64,000 nt of DNA from Bacteroidota bacterium (GCA_018266555.1 JAFEAF010000007.1:1-64000); one strand, 5' to 3'; counted from the first letter of the stretch, positions 46,843 through 56,683 are shown. A program made the numbers and translations. The notes: a model not told the origin generated them from the sequence alone.

Positions 46843-49017
46843 ATGAGTAATAAAATAGTTATAACATGTTTCTTCATTGCCTGTTTTTCTTCTCTGCATG
46901 CTCAAAAAAACAAAAAGGATGATGCAGCAAGAAAACAACAGGAAGCACCTGCTGTTCTTACAGGATCTATCAAAATTCTTGCACAGCCCCGGGGTGATTC
47001 GGTGGTATTAAGGTGGGGGCCCTCCAATGCCTGGGCATGGAACCAGCTAAATAAAACAGGTTATATTATCGAGAGGATTGATATTACCGAATCACAAAAG
47101 CCTAAAAAAGAATTGCTGGTTTCCCGGCCTTTAAAGCCCATGACCCCGGAAGAAATGAAAAAGAACTTTACGATTCAGAATAAATACGCAGCTATTGAAG
47201 CACAAAGTTTATACGGCACCAACTTTAACACCAACCTGCGTAAAGGGGCAGGTGGCATAGAGGATAAGGCCAACACCGGTTCCAATCGTTTCGGTTTTGC
47301 CATGATGGTAGCAGATTATGATGCGGATGTGGCAACAGCCGCAGCGCTCAGGTTCACCGATAAAAAAGTGCAGAGAGGAGGAATTTATTTTTACAGGATC
47401 TACCCGGCGGCAGCAATACCTGACGGCAGAATTGATACTGCAGCCATCATGGTAGTGAATAACCCTGATATAAATAAGCCCAGGCCTTCATTAAAAGAGA
47501 TTGTTTCTTTGGATCGGGTAGTTGAACTGCACTGGGAAAGAAACCAGGGGAATCAGTTCAGCGGATTTTTTATTGAAAGAAGTTCCGATGGCCGCAATTT
47601 TAAACAGGTGAACAGTTTACCTTATTTTTCTTCCAGGCCCGATACGTCCACTGTAAAAATGGATAGTACACAAAAAAAAGCTAATGCAATACTGGACCAT
47701 AATCATGTGTTCATTGACAGCCTGCCGGCGAATTATACAAAATATTATTACCGGATCAGGGGAGTCAATGCATTTGCCCAATGGAGTGATTACTCTGATA
47801 CATTAACTGCTATGGGAAGAGATCTTACTGCACCGGCTGCGCCAATTGTGGAAAATCCTAAATACGAGAAATCAAAAGGGATGTTACTGAAATGGAAAAA
47901 GCCATTCAGGGAAAAGGATTTCAAAGGCTATATGGTAACCCGGTCTCATAATGCAGTGATGGGGCCCTATACCTCGCTGACCAAATTATTGGAACCTTCT
48001 GTAACCCAATTCACCGATACTGGTGCTTTTGCTCATGGGCAGAACTACTATATTATCCTTGCCGTGGATACTGCCGGAAATATTGCTTACTCTATCCCGG
48101 TTATGGCGCTGGTGCCGGATAATACTCCACCTGCTATACCCGTAGGATTGCGGGGTACAATCACTAAAGGTGGGTTGGTTCATTTAAGCTGGAAACCCGA
48201 TTCAGATGAAGACATCAAAGGATATAAAGTGTATTTCGCTAATGGCAGTAATGATGTGTATTCCCAGGTCACCCTGGAACCCGTTGCTGATACAGTCTTT
48301 ACGGATACCATAACATTAAAAACACTGTCCAAAAATATATGGTATAAAATTGTAGCAGTGGATCAGAACAATAACCATTCAAAATATTCAGAACCCATCC
48401 GCTTAAAAAAACCGGATGTAGTTCCGCCTATGCCGCCTCTTGCCACAAAAGTGCATGTGGATACCGCAGGTGTCCAAATAGACTGGATACAAAGCCCTGA
48501 TGACGATGTAGTGGGTTATGTGATTTCCCGGAAGGATAAGGGTTCAGGCTGGGCCATCATCTCGAGGGTGAAACATGATGTGGCAAAATCATCATTTCAT
48601 TTTACCGATAATAATGTAAAACCATTTACAGATTATGAATATTGTGCCGAGGCCGTTGATGCTGATAGCCTTCATTCGGTTAAATCTGCTATTCTGAACG
48701 CAACAATCAAAACAGTGCCTGATCTTCCACCGCTCAAAACTTTGACAGCGGCTTATGATTCCCGGTTGAAACAGGTGCATTTGGAATGGCAGTTTACAGA
48801 GCAGGGGAATTATTTTTTTGTATTGTACCGGTCAGTGGGTAATGAGCCTCTATCAAAGTTTCAATCTGCTCAGTCAACCATCCGGAAATTTGATGATGAT
48901 GTCTCAGCTTATAAAGGAAATATCCGTTATGCCATCCAGGTTATGTACAGGGATCAACGGGGGAGAACAAGGGTAAGCGATCCGGTTACAGTGACTATTA
49001 CAGACAAAGAACAGTGA
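46843..49017 (+). CDS. exported multi-FN3 protein, cassette 2 gene 3
   Basis: The protein is 724 residues with a signal peptide to LHAQ (~21) and a Lys-rich linker, then FN3 modules parallel to the 732-residue paralogue. Typical strands are VVLRWGPSNAWAWNQL, VVELHWERNQGNQFSGFFIERS, VHLSWKPDSDEDIKGYKVYF and VHLEWQFTEQGNYFFVLYRS. Two small blocks are near-identical between copies (SRPLKPMTPEEMKK and QPLKPMTLQEMKS). It has no sorting domain. It starts 12 bp after the giant gene. Unlike cassette 1, no collagen-like lipoprotein gene follows. Confidence 0.83.
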   Translation: MSNKIVITCFFIACFSSLHAQKNKKDDAARKQQEAPAVLTGSIKILAQPRGDSVVLRWGPSNAWAWNQLNKTGYIIERIDITESQKPKKELLVSRPLKPMTPEEMKKNFTIQNKYAAIEAQSLYGTNFNTNLRKGAGGIEDKANTGSNRFGFAMMVADYDADVATAAALRFTDKKVQRGGIYFYRIYPAAAIPDGRIDTAAIMVVNNPDINKPRPSLKEIVSLDRVVELHWERNQGNQFSGFFIERSSDGRNFKQVNSLPYFSSRPDTSTVKMDSTQKKANAILDHNHVFIDSLPANYTKYYYRIRGVNAFAQWSDYSDTLTAMGRDLTAPAAPIVENPKYEKSKGMLLKWKKPFREKDFKGYMVTRSHNAVMGPYTSLTKLLEPSVTQFTDTGAFAHGQNYYIILAVDTAGNIAYSIPVMALVPDNTPPAIPVGLRGTITKGGLVHLSWKPDSDEDIKGYKVYFANGSNDVYSQVTLEPVADTVFTDTITLKTLSKNIWYKIVAVDQNNNHSKYSEPIRLKKPDVVPPMPPLATKVHVDTAGVQIDWIQSPDDDVVGYVISRKDKGSGWAIISRVKHDVAKSSFHFTDNNVKPFTDYEYCAEAVDADSLHSVKSAILNATIKTVPDLPPLKTLTAAYDSRLKQVHLEWQFTEQGNYFFVLYRSVGNEPLSKFQSAQSTIRKFDDDVSAYKGNIRYAIQVMYRDQRGRTRVSDPVTVTITDKEQ

Positions 49018-49042
49018 GGGTTCTTACCTCTGATCAATATGT

Positions 49043-49093
49043 GGGAAAGAATTTGTTTCACAAAATGAAAATTACTAAAAAGCCTGAACTAAA
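49043..49093. repeat. right 51-bp direct repeat flanking cassette 2
   Basis: This sequence is identical to 37203-37253, 11,840 bp away. It carries a copy of the 5' end of the UbiA-like gene that leads nowhere here, plus the left arm of a terminator hairpin. It starts 25 bp after the FN3 gene stop. Confidence 0.85.
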
Positions 49094-49118
49094 ATACAAG
49101 TGTATTTCAGATCAGGCT
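49076..49118 (-). terminator. rho-independent terminator of the sialidase 2 transcript
   Basis: An 18-bp stem with two mismatches (49081-49098 with 49101-49118, loop AG) reads on the minus strand into a run of five T (49081-49077). It lies about 65 bp after the stop of the minus-strand sialidase gene at 49185. On the plus strand the stem is not followed by T, so it is directional. Confidence 0.8.
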
Positions 49119-49184
49119 AAAACCTTCATAGAAGGCGGCGCTCATTTTATTTTTGAAAGATTGAAAGCAATGGGTGCAGCTTCG

Positions 49185-51323
49185 CTATTGTTTAATAAAT
49201 TTTTGTACAGACAACAATTGATTATTATTATCCGTGGCTTTGATAAAATATAATTCCGCTTGCCAGGTTTTAACATTCAAAGCCATTTCATTGTCCCCGG
49301 GATTAACCGTATATTTTTTATTTAAAACTACATGGCCTGCCATATCTGTAATCTGGATATTGACATTTCCCGCATTACCTGTTTTTAACCTTAATGTAAG
49401 TTGATCAGATACAGGATTGGGATGAATTGACATGCTTATCGCACTGGCATTATTATTTATATTAATCACCTTACTGTACTTAGCCGATCCATCTATGTCC
49501 ACTCCTTTTATGCGGTAATAATTATTTCCTGTTGCGGGGTTATTGTCTATAAATGTAAAGGGGTTTTCTTTTGCCACTTGTCCAATGACCTGGAAGTTAG
49601 CTCCTGTGGTGAACCGCTCTACTTCAAAATGACTGAATGCATTATCTGTTTGTGCTTTCCAGTCCAACTGCACCTGTCCTGTAGAAAGCAGCTTGCCTTC
49701 AAAACTGAAAAAGTTTACAGGTAAAGGAATAAATCCCGATATGCCGAGCAGATTCAGACTAAACCGTGCAAAATACATCTCGAACGGTGAGCCAGGATCA
49801 GCCATTTCATAATACATTCCAAGAGTACCGTCTTTTAATCTTGTAATGCTAGAATACTGCGCTAACCCCGGAAAAATTGCTTTTGAAGTTGAAAAAGTAG
49901 TTCCTTCATCCGTACTTGCAAATACAGTCAGGTTTTGTCTTGAAGCAGTATTATTCGGAAGTGTATGTAATAAAATATTCATATTCTCACCCGTCAGGGT
50001 AGAGGAGTAGCGTACAAAATCCCCATCGCATCTTGGATCATTTAAACTTGCTTGTGTTATAGGTGAACTCCATGTAGCGCCTCCGTTAGTAGAGGTTCTG
50101 AATTTTCTTCCGCCGGCTATGCTGGTGCGGCTGCTCATCATCAGGTTCCCGTTATTGAGTTCCACCACTTTTGATTCATCACCCGTAAAACCATCAACAC
50201 CGCCGGGGTTTGTATTTGTAAGCGTATTGACCACACTCCAGGTTGTGCCATGATCATCCGAATAGATAATAGTATTATTAATGGTGGAAGCAGAAGTTGC
50301 CCTAACTCCCGCCACAGCTACAAGCCTGCCACTGTTTAATTGTGTTTGCCTTCCGGATGCTATCCATACAGCATACCAGTTTTTGCGGGTGGCATCGGCA
50401 CAACCTGAACCATATATCTGGTTGGTTAAATCAACCGGCGCAGTCCATGTTGCTCCATTATCTGTACTCTTACACATTCGTACCCTGATGGGGCTAGATG
50501 GTGTTGAGGCGGCAAGTCCACTGTTAGAAGCGAACAGGCAAATGATATTCCCGTTTGTTTTATCTAAAATAAGAGAAGCATCACCTGCACCTGTAGAGAC
50601 GCCTAAATCAGCAATGGTTTGAGAAGTAAGCCATGTAACACCTTTATCAGTACTTCTTCGAATTATAATATCTGCTTTGGAAGGTAAATCAGAAGCACTG
50701 CTGAATCTTGCATCGGTGGCTGTAATAATATCTCCATTTGCTGCTGTGATGATTGCAGGTATCCGGAAATAAGTAGAAGCTGTAGGTACGCCACCATCTG
50801 TTACCTGGTCGCCCGACTTAAATACGACAGAGTGTTGCAAAATAAGCAAGCTTGATCCGGCTGGGGAAGAATTAACTGTTGTTGTTGTTGCGCCAATCCT
50901 TACCGATACACAAGTTGCATCCAATACATTTCCTTCTGTGGCGCCGGCTGCCACATCATAAGTTATCCAGAAATAATTATTACTTCCATTTGTCAATGCG
51001 TTACTCCCGGTTATGGCAATATTTCCTGCACCGACTGAAGTAGTGGTGCCAAATACTGTCTGGGTAGAATAAAACCGATTATTAGTTCCTGTTGAAATCA
51101 CTGAAATCTTCGTTACATCTGAAGTGGCGGTAGTACCATTCATCGTAATGGTAACCGTGTTCAGAGTACCACCGGAATTGGTGATATTCATAAGAAGGAT
51201 TCGTTGATTGGTTTGCCCTTTTCCTGCGGGCAATTGAGTCTGAGTAACCGTTACCGTTTGTGCGGTAATAGATCCGGTTGCGAAAATCATGAAGATTGAA
51301 ATAAAGAACAGTTTGGTGGTCAT
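49185..51323 (-). CDS. exo-alpha-sialidase (BNR repeat) with T9SS domain, paralogue 2
   Basis: The protein is 712 residues with the same architecture as 6661-8793: signal peptide (to ITAQ), neuraminidase-associated N-terminal domain, YFRIP at 185-189, Asp boxes STDKGVTW, STDNGATW, SDDHGTTW, STNGGATW and STDEGTTF, Glu in GDESK, Tyr in GMYYEMADP, FN3-like stretch and T9SS sorting domain (SIHPNPVSDQL to KFIKQ). By eye, the two sialidases agree at roughly three of four positions. It follows the 1,011-residue T9SS protein gene after 37 bp on the same strand, so the two are probably one operon ending at the terminator near 49076. Confidence 0.93.
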   Translation of the reverse strand: MTTKLFFISIFMIFATGSITAQTVTVTQTQLPAGKGQTNQRILLMNITNSGGTLNTVTITMNGTTATSDVTKISVISTGTNNRFYSTQTVFGTTTSVGAGNIAITGSNALTNGSNNYFWITYDVAAGATEGNVLDATCVSVRIGATTTTVNSSPAGSSLLILQHSVVFKSGDQVTDGGVPTASTYFRIPAIITAANGDIITATDARFSSASDLPSKADIIIRRSTDKGVTWLTSQTIADLGVSTGAGDASLILDKTNGNIICLFASNSGLAASTPSSPIRVRMCKSTDNGATWTAPVDLTNQIYGSGCADATRKNWYAVWIASGRQTQLNSGRLVAVAGVRATSASTINNTIIYSDDHGTTWSVVNTLTNTNPGGVDGFTGDESKVVELNNGNLMMSSRTSIAGGRKFRTSTNGGATWSSPITQASLNDPRCDGDFVRYSSTLTGENMNILLHTLPNNTASRQNLTVFASTDEGTTFSTSKAIFPGLAQYSSITRLKDGTLGMYYEMADPGSPFEMYFARFSLNLLGISGFIPLPVNFFSFEGKLLSTGQVQLDWKAQTDNAFSHFEVERFTTGANFQVIGQVAKENPFTFIDNNPATGNNYYRIKGVDIDGSAKYSKVININNNASAISMSIHPNPVSDQLTLRLKTGNAGNVNIQITDMAGHVVLNKKYTVNPGDNEMALNVKTWQAELYFIKATDNNNQLLSVQKFIKQ

Positions 51324-51360
51324 TGGGTAATTGGATTTTTAATTTGAAATATGCTAATGT

Positions 51361-54300
51361 TTATTTTACAAAAATTGAATGACTTATTTTTTCCCCGTTT
51401 TTATTCCTGAGTAAAACATAATAAGTGCCATGGGGCAGATCATTCAGATCCGTAAGGGTTATTTTATTAGTCCCTTTCTGGAGCATCCAGCTATAATTTT
51501 TCATCAATCTGCCGTTGTCATCTATAATGGTTAGCTGGCTGTTGCCGGCATCTTCGCCGGTTAAAAAATTTATTGTAGCCGTGCTGCCGGATACAGGGTT
51601 GGGGCTGATCAGTAAATTATTTTTTAATTCATATTGAGGCATCTCTACCATTACAATTCCTGAATAACTGAACCTGCCGTCAATATCCACTTGTTTTAAA
51701 CGATAAAAACTTTTACCCGGGAACGGATTGTGGTCAACATCATTATAGTATTGCAAACTGAAGCCATTGCCCTGCGTGGGCACAATATGTAATTGTATCC
51801 AGTTTATTCCATCGCTGCTTTTTTCTACCACAAAATATTGGTTATTGATTTCTGAAGCAGTGGTCCATTTGATTTGTACACTGTCTCCCTGCCTGTTGGC
51901 TGAAAAGTGTACCAGCTTAACAGGAAGCGGCACTGTATTGACACCGAAGTCAACATAAGTGACTGTAGTGGATCCGGTAAGGATTGGAGCTGCACCGGTC
52001 AAACGATTTCCTGCAGCAGGGCTAACAGCAATTTTTCCATCGGTAGTTCCATCATCGCCGATGCCAAGCCCGATATGTTCCCCGGTAAATGCCCAGGTGG
52101 TAGGAGCCAGCGTGGCTGCAGGTGCCGGTGTTCCCACAGCTCCAGGCACCGTGGTTGTTAACCGCATGGTATAATTGCCGGGATAAACATTGCTGAAATT
52201 ATATGTACCGCCTGCGCCTACCGCAGATGAAGCGACAATATTTCCCGAACCATCTACCAGTACAACATACAACTGGTTACCCCCGATACTATTGATACCT
52301 GTTCCATTGACGGTATTATCGGGTGTGGTATCGTAAAACACATTGCCCGAAATACAGGGATTTCTTGCAACCGTAAAATCATCCATCAAATCATCTGCAG
52401 AAGCGCCTACTAATAAACTACTGATCCAGGAATGGCTGGCAACAGTTCCAACTACCACCGGGTATGTAAACGCCGCTGTACTACCATTTACACTTACATT
52501 AGTTACCACAAGATTGCTGCCCTGTACATCAAATGTTACAGAAAGTGTCCACCATGAATTTGAGGCTGGGGCTAAACCGTCCCAACCTGATGGTCTGCTT
52601 GATGAAGTAGCAGACAAAGTTGAGGCATCCAGGTTATCAACAATAAACAATCCGGTAGTGATGTTGCCTCCAACATATACGCCCTGGCGTTCAAGTTTGG
52701 TCCATGAAGGCGGATCATATCTTCCATCCGGATTAAAATTGGAGTAATTGTTTGGCATTATAAACAGGTACGATTCGTTTTCTTCCTGTGCACCGGATTT
52801 GTTCAGGAATCTTCCAATCAATGTGATCGGGCCGCTTGCGCTGTTAAGTGTATAAGTTTGTCTGCTGATAAAATCTGCCGTTACGTTTCCTGTATTATTA
52901 CTTGATGTATTTGTCCATACACCTCCAAAAAAAACATTGGTTGGGTTGCTAGCACCGCTCAGGTCCGTGTGCTGGGGTATTGCAGCAGCCTGCCCATACA
53001 GGTTGGCATCGGTGGCAAAAGATTCCCATTCAAAATTATTGGTGACCGTTGCCCAGTTGGTTGGGTTTGCTGTTCCCGTTGCTGTCTGGTTTGTTTGATT
53101 GCTGATCTTGGCATTGGATGGCACCATATCATAGGTGATGACATTGGTATTGCAATCAAATGTATTGCTGCTTACCGTTTGCGTTTGTATCCCGAAATTA
53201 ACATTCGTAGCTCCTGCCGGCCCCACCACGATACTACCATTTGGGCTGCCATCATTTCCCGCACCGGCCCCGATATTTTCTCCTGTATATATCCAACCGT
53301 CAGGAAGCGAAGATTGTACTGCGGCTGAACCAATGGCGCCTACCGTCATATTGGAAATTCTTACTTCAAATACTCCGCCCGGCACATTGCTGAAAGAATA
53401 AGTGCCACCGGCGGCAACAGCGGTCTTATTCACTATAATTTCATTTTCATCTACAAGGAAAGCAGTTAAAGCGCTGCCACCGGGGTTATTGATGCCCACG
53501 CCATTCACTGTATTATCCGAAAGCCCGTTGGCATCATTATAAACTGTTCCGCTGATATTATAACATGAATTAGTAGTAATAGTAAAATCATCCAGCAAGT
53601 CATCAACTGATGCTACAGCCCGAACACTGTTGATCCATTGGTGTGAAGTATGTGGGGCGGTACCAACCTGCGTGGAATAATAGTAAGAGTATATAACCAA
53701 TGGGCTGCTAAAACCAGCGATAGTGGTTCCGTTTATTTTAATATCGGTAATAACAATATTTCCTCCCTGAATATCAAAAGTAACCGACATGGTGTACCAT
53801 GCATTTGCCGCAGGCATGACACCTGCATAAGTAGCAATAGTAGTTGAAGCAGTACCAGCATCAAGATTATCGTACACATTCAACGTGCCGCCGATAGAGC
53901 CTCCTACAGAAATACCTATACTACTAGATGTATTTCCTGCACGTCCAACAGGATTTGTATTTACATAACCCGAAGGAATCAATGAAAGGTATGCCTCGTC
54001 GTATGCAGTGGTGGCATTAAGGTTAAAAAAAGTTCCCTTCAAGGTAATGGGCCCCTGGTATAAATTAAAAATTTGATTACTTATTAAGTCAGCGGGTGTT
54101 GTATTATTACTACCGTAAAAAACATTTGTTTTGTTGGGTATGCCAGCATGTACGCCGGTAGCATTTGCATTTAAACTACCATTTGCAGGAGGTTCCCATG
54201 CAAATGGGGTGGTTCCAAAAGAGCCCCAGGTTGTAGGCGATCCACCTGCTTTCGCATTTGCAGCAACCATATCATAAGTAAAAGAAGGTGTGGCACAACT

Positions 54301-54396
54301 AACCGTTTGGCCTATTGATACCTGGGCGATCAATATAAAAAAGAAGGCAAGCCCAGCTTGTATAGCGATACTTTTTGGAATGAGTGGTTTTTTCAT
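51361..54396 (-). CDS. modular T9SS surface protein with duplicated lectin-like and SdrD-like units
   Basis: The protein is 1,011 residues with a signal peptide to SIGQ (~30). It contains a tandem duplication of a two-domain unit. The first part is a ~250-residue beta-sandwich (about 31-285 and 410-700), each with ITYDMV or FTYDMV, FEW or FAWEPP, a NVFFGG or NVFYGS strand, and DDLLDDFT or DDLMDDFT. The second is a ~110-residue SdrD/CNA-B-like domain (ISGTVYNDANG or ISGNVFYDTTP, TYSFSNV, YTGENIG or FTGEHIG). An FN3-like domain and a T9SS type-A sorting domain (ISPNPVSGSTA to SIFVK) follow. It is probably a cell-surface adhesin or glycan-binding protein serving with sialidase 2 downstream. Confidence 0.82.
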   Translation of the reverse strand: MKKPLIPKSIAIQAGLAFFFILIAQVSIGQTVSCATPSFTYDMVAANAKAGGSPTTWGSFGTTPFAWEPPANGSLNANATGVHAGIPNKTNVFYGSNNTTPADLISNQIFNLYQGPITLKGTFFNLNATTAYDEAYLSLIPSGYVNTNPVGRAGNTSSSIGISVGGSIGGTLNVYDNLDAGTASTTIATYAGVMPAANAWYTMSVTFDIQGGNIVITDIKINGTTIAGFSSPLVIYSYYYSTQVGTAPHTSHQWINSVRAVASVDDLLDDFTITTNSCYNISGTVYNDANGLSDNTVNGVGINNPGGSALTAFLVDENEIIVNKTAVAAGGTYSFSNVPGGVFEVRISNMTVGAIGSAAVQSSLPDGWIYTGENIGAGAGNDGSPNGSIVVGPAGATNVNFGIQTQTVSSNTFDCNTNVITYDMVPSNAKISNQTNQTATGTANPTNWATVTNNFEWESFATDANLYGQAAAIPQHTDLSGASNPTNVFFGGVWTNTSSNNTGNVTADFISRQTYTLNSASGPITLIGRFLNKSGAQEENESYLFIMPNNYSNFNPDGRYDPPSWTKLERQGVYVGGNITTGLFIVDNLDASTLSATSSSRPSGWDGLAPASNSWWTLSVTFDVQGSNLVVTNVSVNGSTAAFTYPVVVGTVASHSWISSLLVGASADDLMDDFTVARNPCISGNVFYDTTPDNTVNGTGINSIGGNQLYVVLVDGSGNIVASSAVGAGGTYNFSNVYPGNYTMRLTTTVPGAVGTPAPAATLAPTTWAFTGEHIGLGIGDDGTTDGKIAVSPAAGNRLTGAAPILTGSTTVTYVDFGVNTVPLPVKLVHFSANRQGDSVQIKWTTASEINNQYFVVEKSSDGINWIQLHIVPTQGNGFSLQYYNDVDHNPFPGKSFYRLKQVDIDGRFSYSGIVMVEMPQYELKNNLLISPNPVSGSTATINFLTGEDAGNSQLTIIDDNGRLMKNYSWMLQKGTNKITLTDLNDLPHGTYYVLLRNKNGEKISHSIFVK

Positions 54397-55190
54397 AACT
54401 GGATACCTGGCCTGTGTACGGATTGCGTTGGCTATTGCATGTTTTCAATCAGGCCATTTTATAATTTATTAAAACATTAAACGATAATGGTTTAATCTTA
54501 TTGCAAAATAAAAGATGTTCTGTTTTAACCTGTTACCAAAGCACAGTTTTTTTGACATTTGATGATATTTGATATCCGATTCAAGAGAATCACTAAGCGG
54601 TTTTACGTAATAAAAACCCATCGGGCATTGCTGATTTCCCGATGCACCTGTCATTTATTTTTTTTATTAAGTAACAACAAAAGGAAAATTTTTTAGAAAA
54701 ACAAAATTCTATTCTTCATGTGCAAGCTCTTGCAGTTTCGTGTTTTTACGAACATTAAAATCAAAGAAGTTTTTTTAAAATAAAATTTGCTGTTCTTAAT
54801 ATTTATAAATTTTAAATATGGCTTTTCCTGTGAAGAATAAGGGATTGTTTATAAAAAAAGGTTGATGGCATTCGGGAAAAGCAGGAAATAATATCTCATT
54901 GATATGTATTCCAGCAGGATAAGAATTAATTTTTCATTTTCGTAGTTTTCCTATTGCACAATCGTAATTTCTGTTATTAAATTTACATCGTATTTGATCC
55001 GAACCTTATGATGAATTGCAAACTTCACTTAGTAAAAACTCTTGCAGAATTTTCTCTTCATCATTTCCGGGTCTTCATACAACCAACGACAGGGGTATTT
55101 GATTAAACACGGCCCATCATTGAACAAAATTTCCCTGATCCAATTTATCCGATAGAAAAATCAGTTTTTTTAATCTGTAAACTTTGAACA
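54397..55190. other. gene-free interval of 794 bp
   Basis: This is a divergent region between the minus-strand modular protein and the plus-strand T9SS propeller-like gene. It is very AT-rich. It should contain both promoters, but I could not identify a convincing -33/-7 pair; TAAACTTTG near 55178 is too close to the ATG at 55191. No hairpin terminator, RNA gene or plausible small gene was seen. Confidence 0.45.
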
Positions 55191-56615
55191 ATGAAACTGA
55201 ATTTTACTCATGCCGGTAACAGAGTAGTGAAAATGGCAGCATCAGCTTTACTGATTTTATTTGCCGGACAACTGTATGCACAAACTTATCCCGTAGTGCT
55301 GCGCAGCCCTTCCCAGTATGTCTATGGTTTAGCGGGCAACGGTGCGATTTATGAAATTGATCAGACAACCGGCGCCGGTACGATGATAAAGAACTCAACG
55401 TATTCCGGAAATGCAGCCAACCAGTCAAATGGGATTGCATATGCCCCCACTACCAATTTGTTTTATTATTTTAAAAGGAACCCCGGTGGCTCCAACCAGG
55501 AATTTGTATCCTTTAGCCCGGCTACAGGCGCTGTTACTATCCTGGCTACATCGCCTATTACCAGTACAATCTATACGGGTTGTATAAACTCTACCGGCAC
55601 CGCATTTTATACTTCAGATGTGAATGGCAATTTCTTTTATTATAATGTCACCCTTAATACCTGGACAAAGATCACTTCTAATTTTATTGACCAGGACGGC
55701 AATAATGTTACCAGTGTTTTGCAAAGCCAGACTTCAGGAGATATGGCCATGGATGCTAATGGGAATATCTGGCTGGCATCTTCAAACAGTTCCAACTATG
55801 CCATTTATAAATTTCCTTCTCCTATACCAACATCACCGGTGGCACAAATAGTTGTTCAACGTTATAAAGATCCTTCAACTCCCACACCCGGAGGTGCCAG
55901 TATATATGGTGTAGCTTTTGATGTGAATGGAAATATTATCCTTGCATCCAGTAACGATAAAATGTACCTTCTGCAAAAAGCATCCGGGACGGCTACTTTC
56001 ATGACCAATCTGAGTCCTTCGGGGATGGTCAGTGACCTCACTTCACAAAATTTTCCTACAAAAGTGTTGCCGGTAAAATGGCTGAGTTTTACTGCCAATC
56101 TCCAGGAGAACAATACTGTTTCACTCAACTGGCAGGTAACCGAAGAAAATAATAAAGGGTTTTATGTTGAGTATAGTACCGATGGAGATACATGGCAGTC
56201 CGCTACATTTATTCCGAGTAAGGGGAATCCCGGGTCGGTTCAGTCCTATTCATACGATTATACAAATAAAATTAATGGCAAAATCTGTTTCCGTATCAAA
56301 CAGGTGGATATTGATGACCAGTTCAGTTATTCATCAGTAAAAACAATCAGCCTTAATTCTGCTAAACAAACATATTCAGTATGGCCCAATCCTTCCAGTG
56401 ATGTCATTCACATTTCAGGAGGAGCGGACGAAAATTCCACAGCTGATCCTGCATCCCTGCAAATTTTTGATCAATCGGGTAAAATGATAACGTCACAAAA
56501 ACTGCAAACAGGAATCAACACAATTAACATCAGCAAATTTATAAGCGGTGTATATTTTGCCAGGATTCAAAATAGCGGGGAAAATGCTTTTATTCAAAAG
56601 ATCGTAAAGCAATAA
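55191..56615 (+). CDS. exported propeller-like protein with T9SS sorting domain
   Basis: The protein is 474 residues. The signal peptide ends at LYAQ (~31) after a long N-region. Residues ~35-290 show repeated blade-like strands (YGLAGNGAIYEIDQTTGAG, NGIAYAPTTNLFYYF, GDMAMDANGNIWLASS, YGVAFDVNGNIILASS). These suggest an NHL/SMP-type beta-propeller. Residues ~298-385 are FN3-like (VSLNWQVTEENNKGFYVEYS), and the C-terminus is a T9SS type-A sorting domain (SVWPNPSSDVIHIS to KIVKQ). No catalytic residues are evident. A strong terminator follows. Confidence 0.8.
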   Translation: MKLNFTHAGNRVVKMAASALLILFAGQLYAQTYPVVLRSPSQYVYGLAGNGAIYEIDQTTGAGTMIKNSTYSGNAANQSNGIAYAPTTNLFYYFKRNPGGSNQEFVSFSPATGAVTILATSPITSTIYTGCINSTGTAFYTSDVNGNFFYYNVTLNTWTKITSNFIDQDGNNVTSVLQSQTSGDMAMDANGNIWLASSNSSNYAIYKFPSPIPTSPVAQIVVQRYKDPSTPTPGGASIYGVAFDVNGNIILASSNDKMYLLQKASGTATFMTNLSPSGMVSDLTSQNFPTKVLPVKWLSFTANLQENNTVSLNWQVTEENNKGFYVEYSTDGDTWQSATFIPSKGNPGSVQSYSYDYTNKINGKICFRIKQVDIDDQFSYSSVKTISLNSAKQTYSVWPNPSSDVIHISGGADENSTADPASLQIFDQSGKMITSQKLQTGINTINISKFISGVYFARIQNSGENAFIQKIVKQ

Positions 56616-56654
56616 TCATATTTTGCCATCATTCCTTTTAGTCTTGACCAAAAA

Positions 56655-56683
56655 TTCCGGCGCTGATGTGCCGGATTTTTTTT
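56655..56683 (+). terminator. rho-independent terminator
   Basis: TCCGGC (56656-56661) pairs with GCCGGA (56670-56675) around an 8-nt loop and is followed by eight T. It is placed 40 bp after the T9SS propeller-like gene and ends its transcript. Confidence 0.85.
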
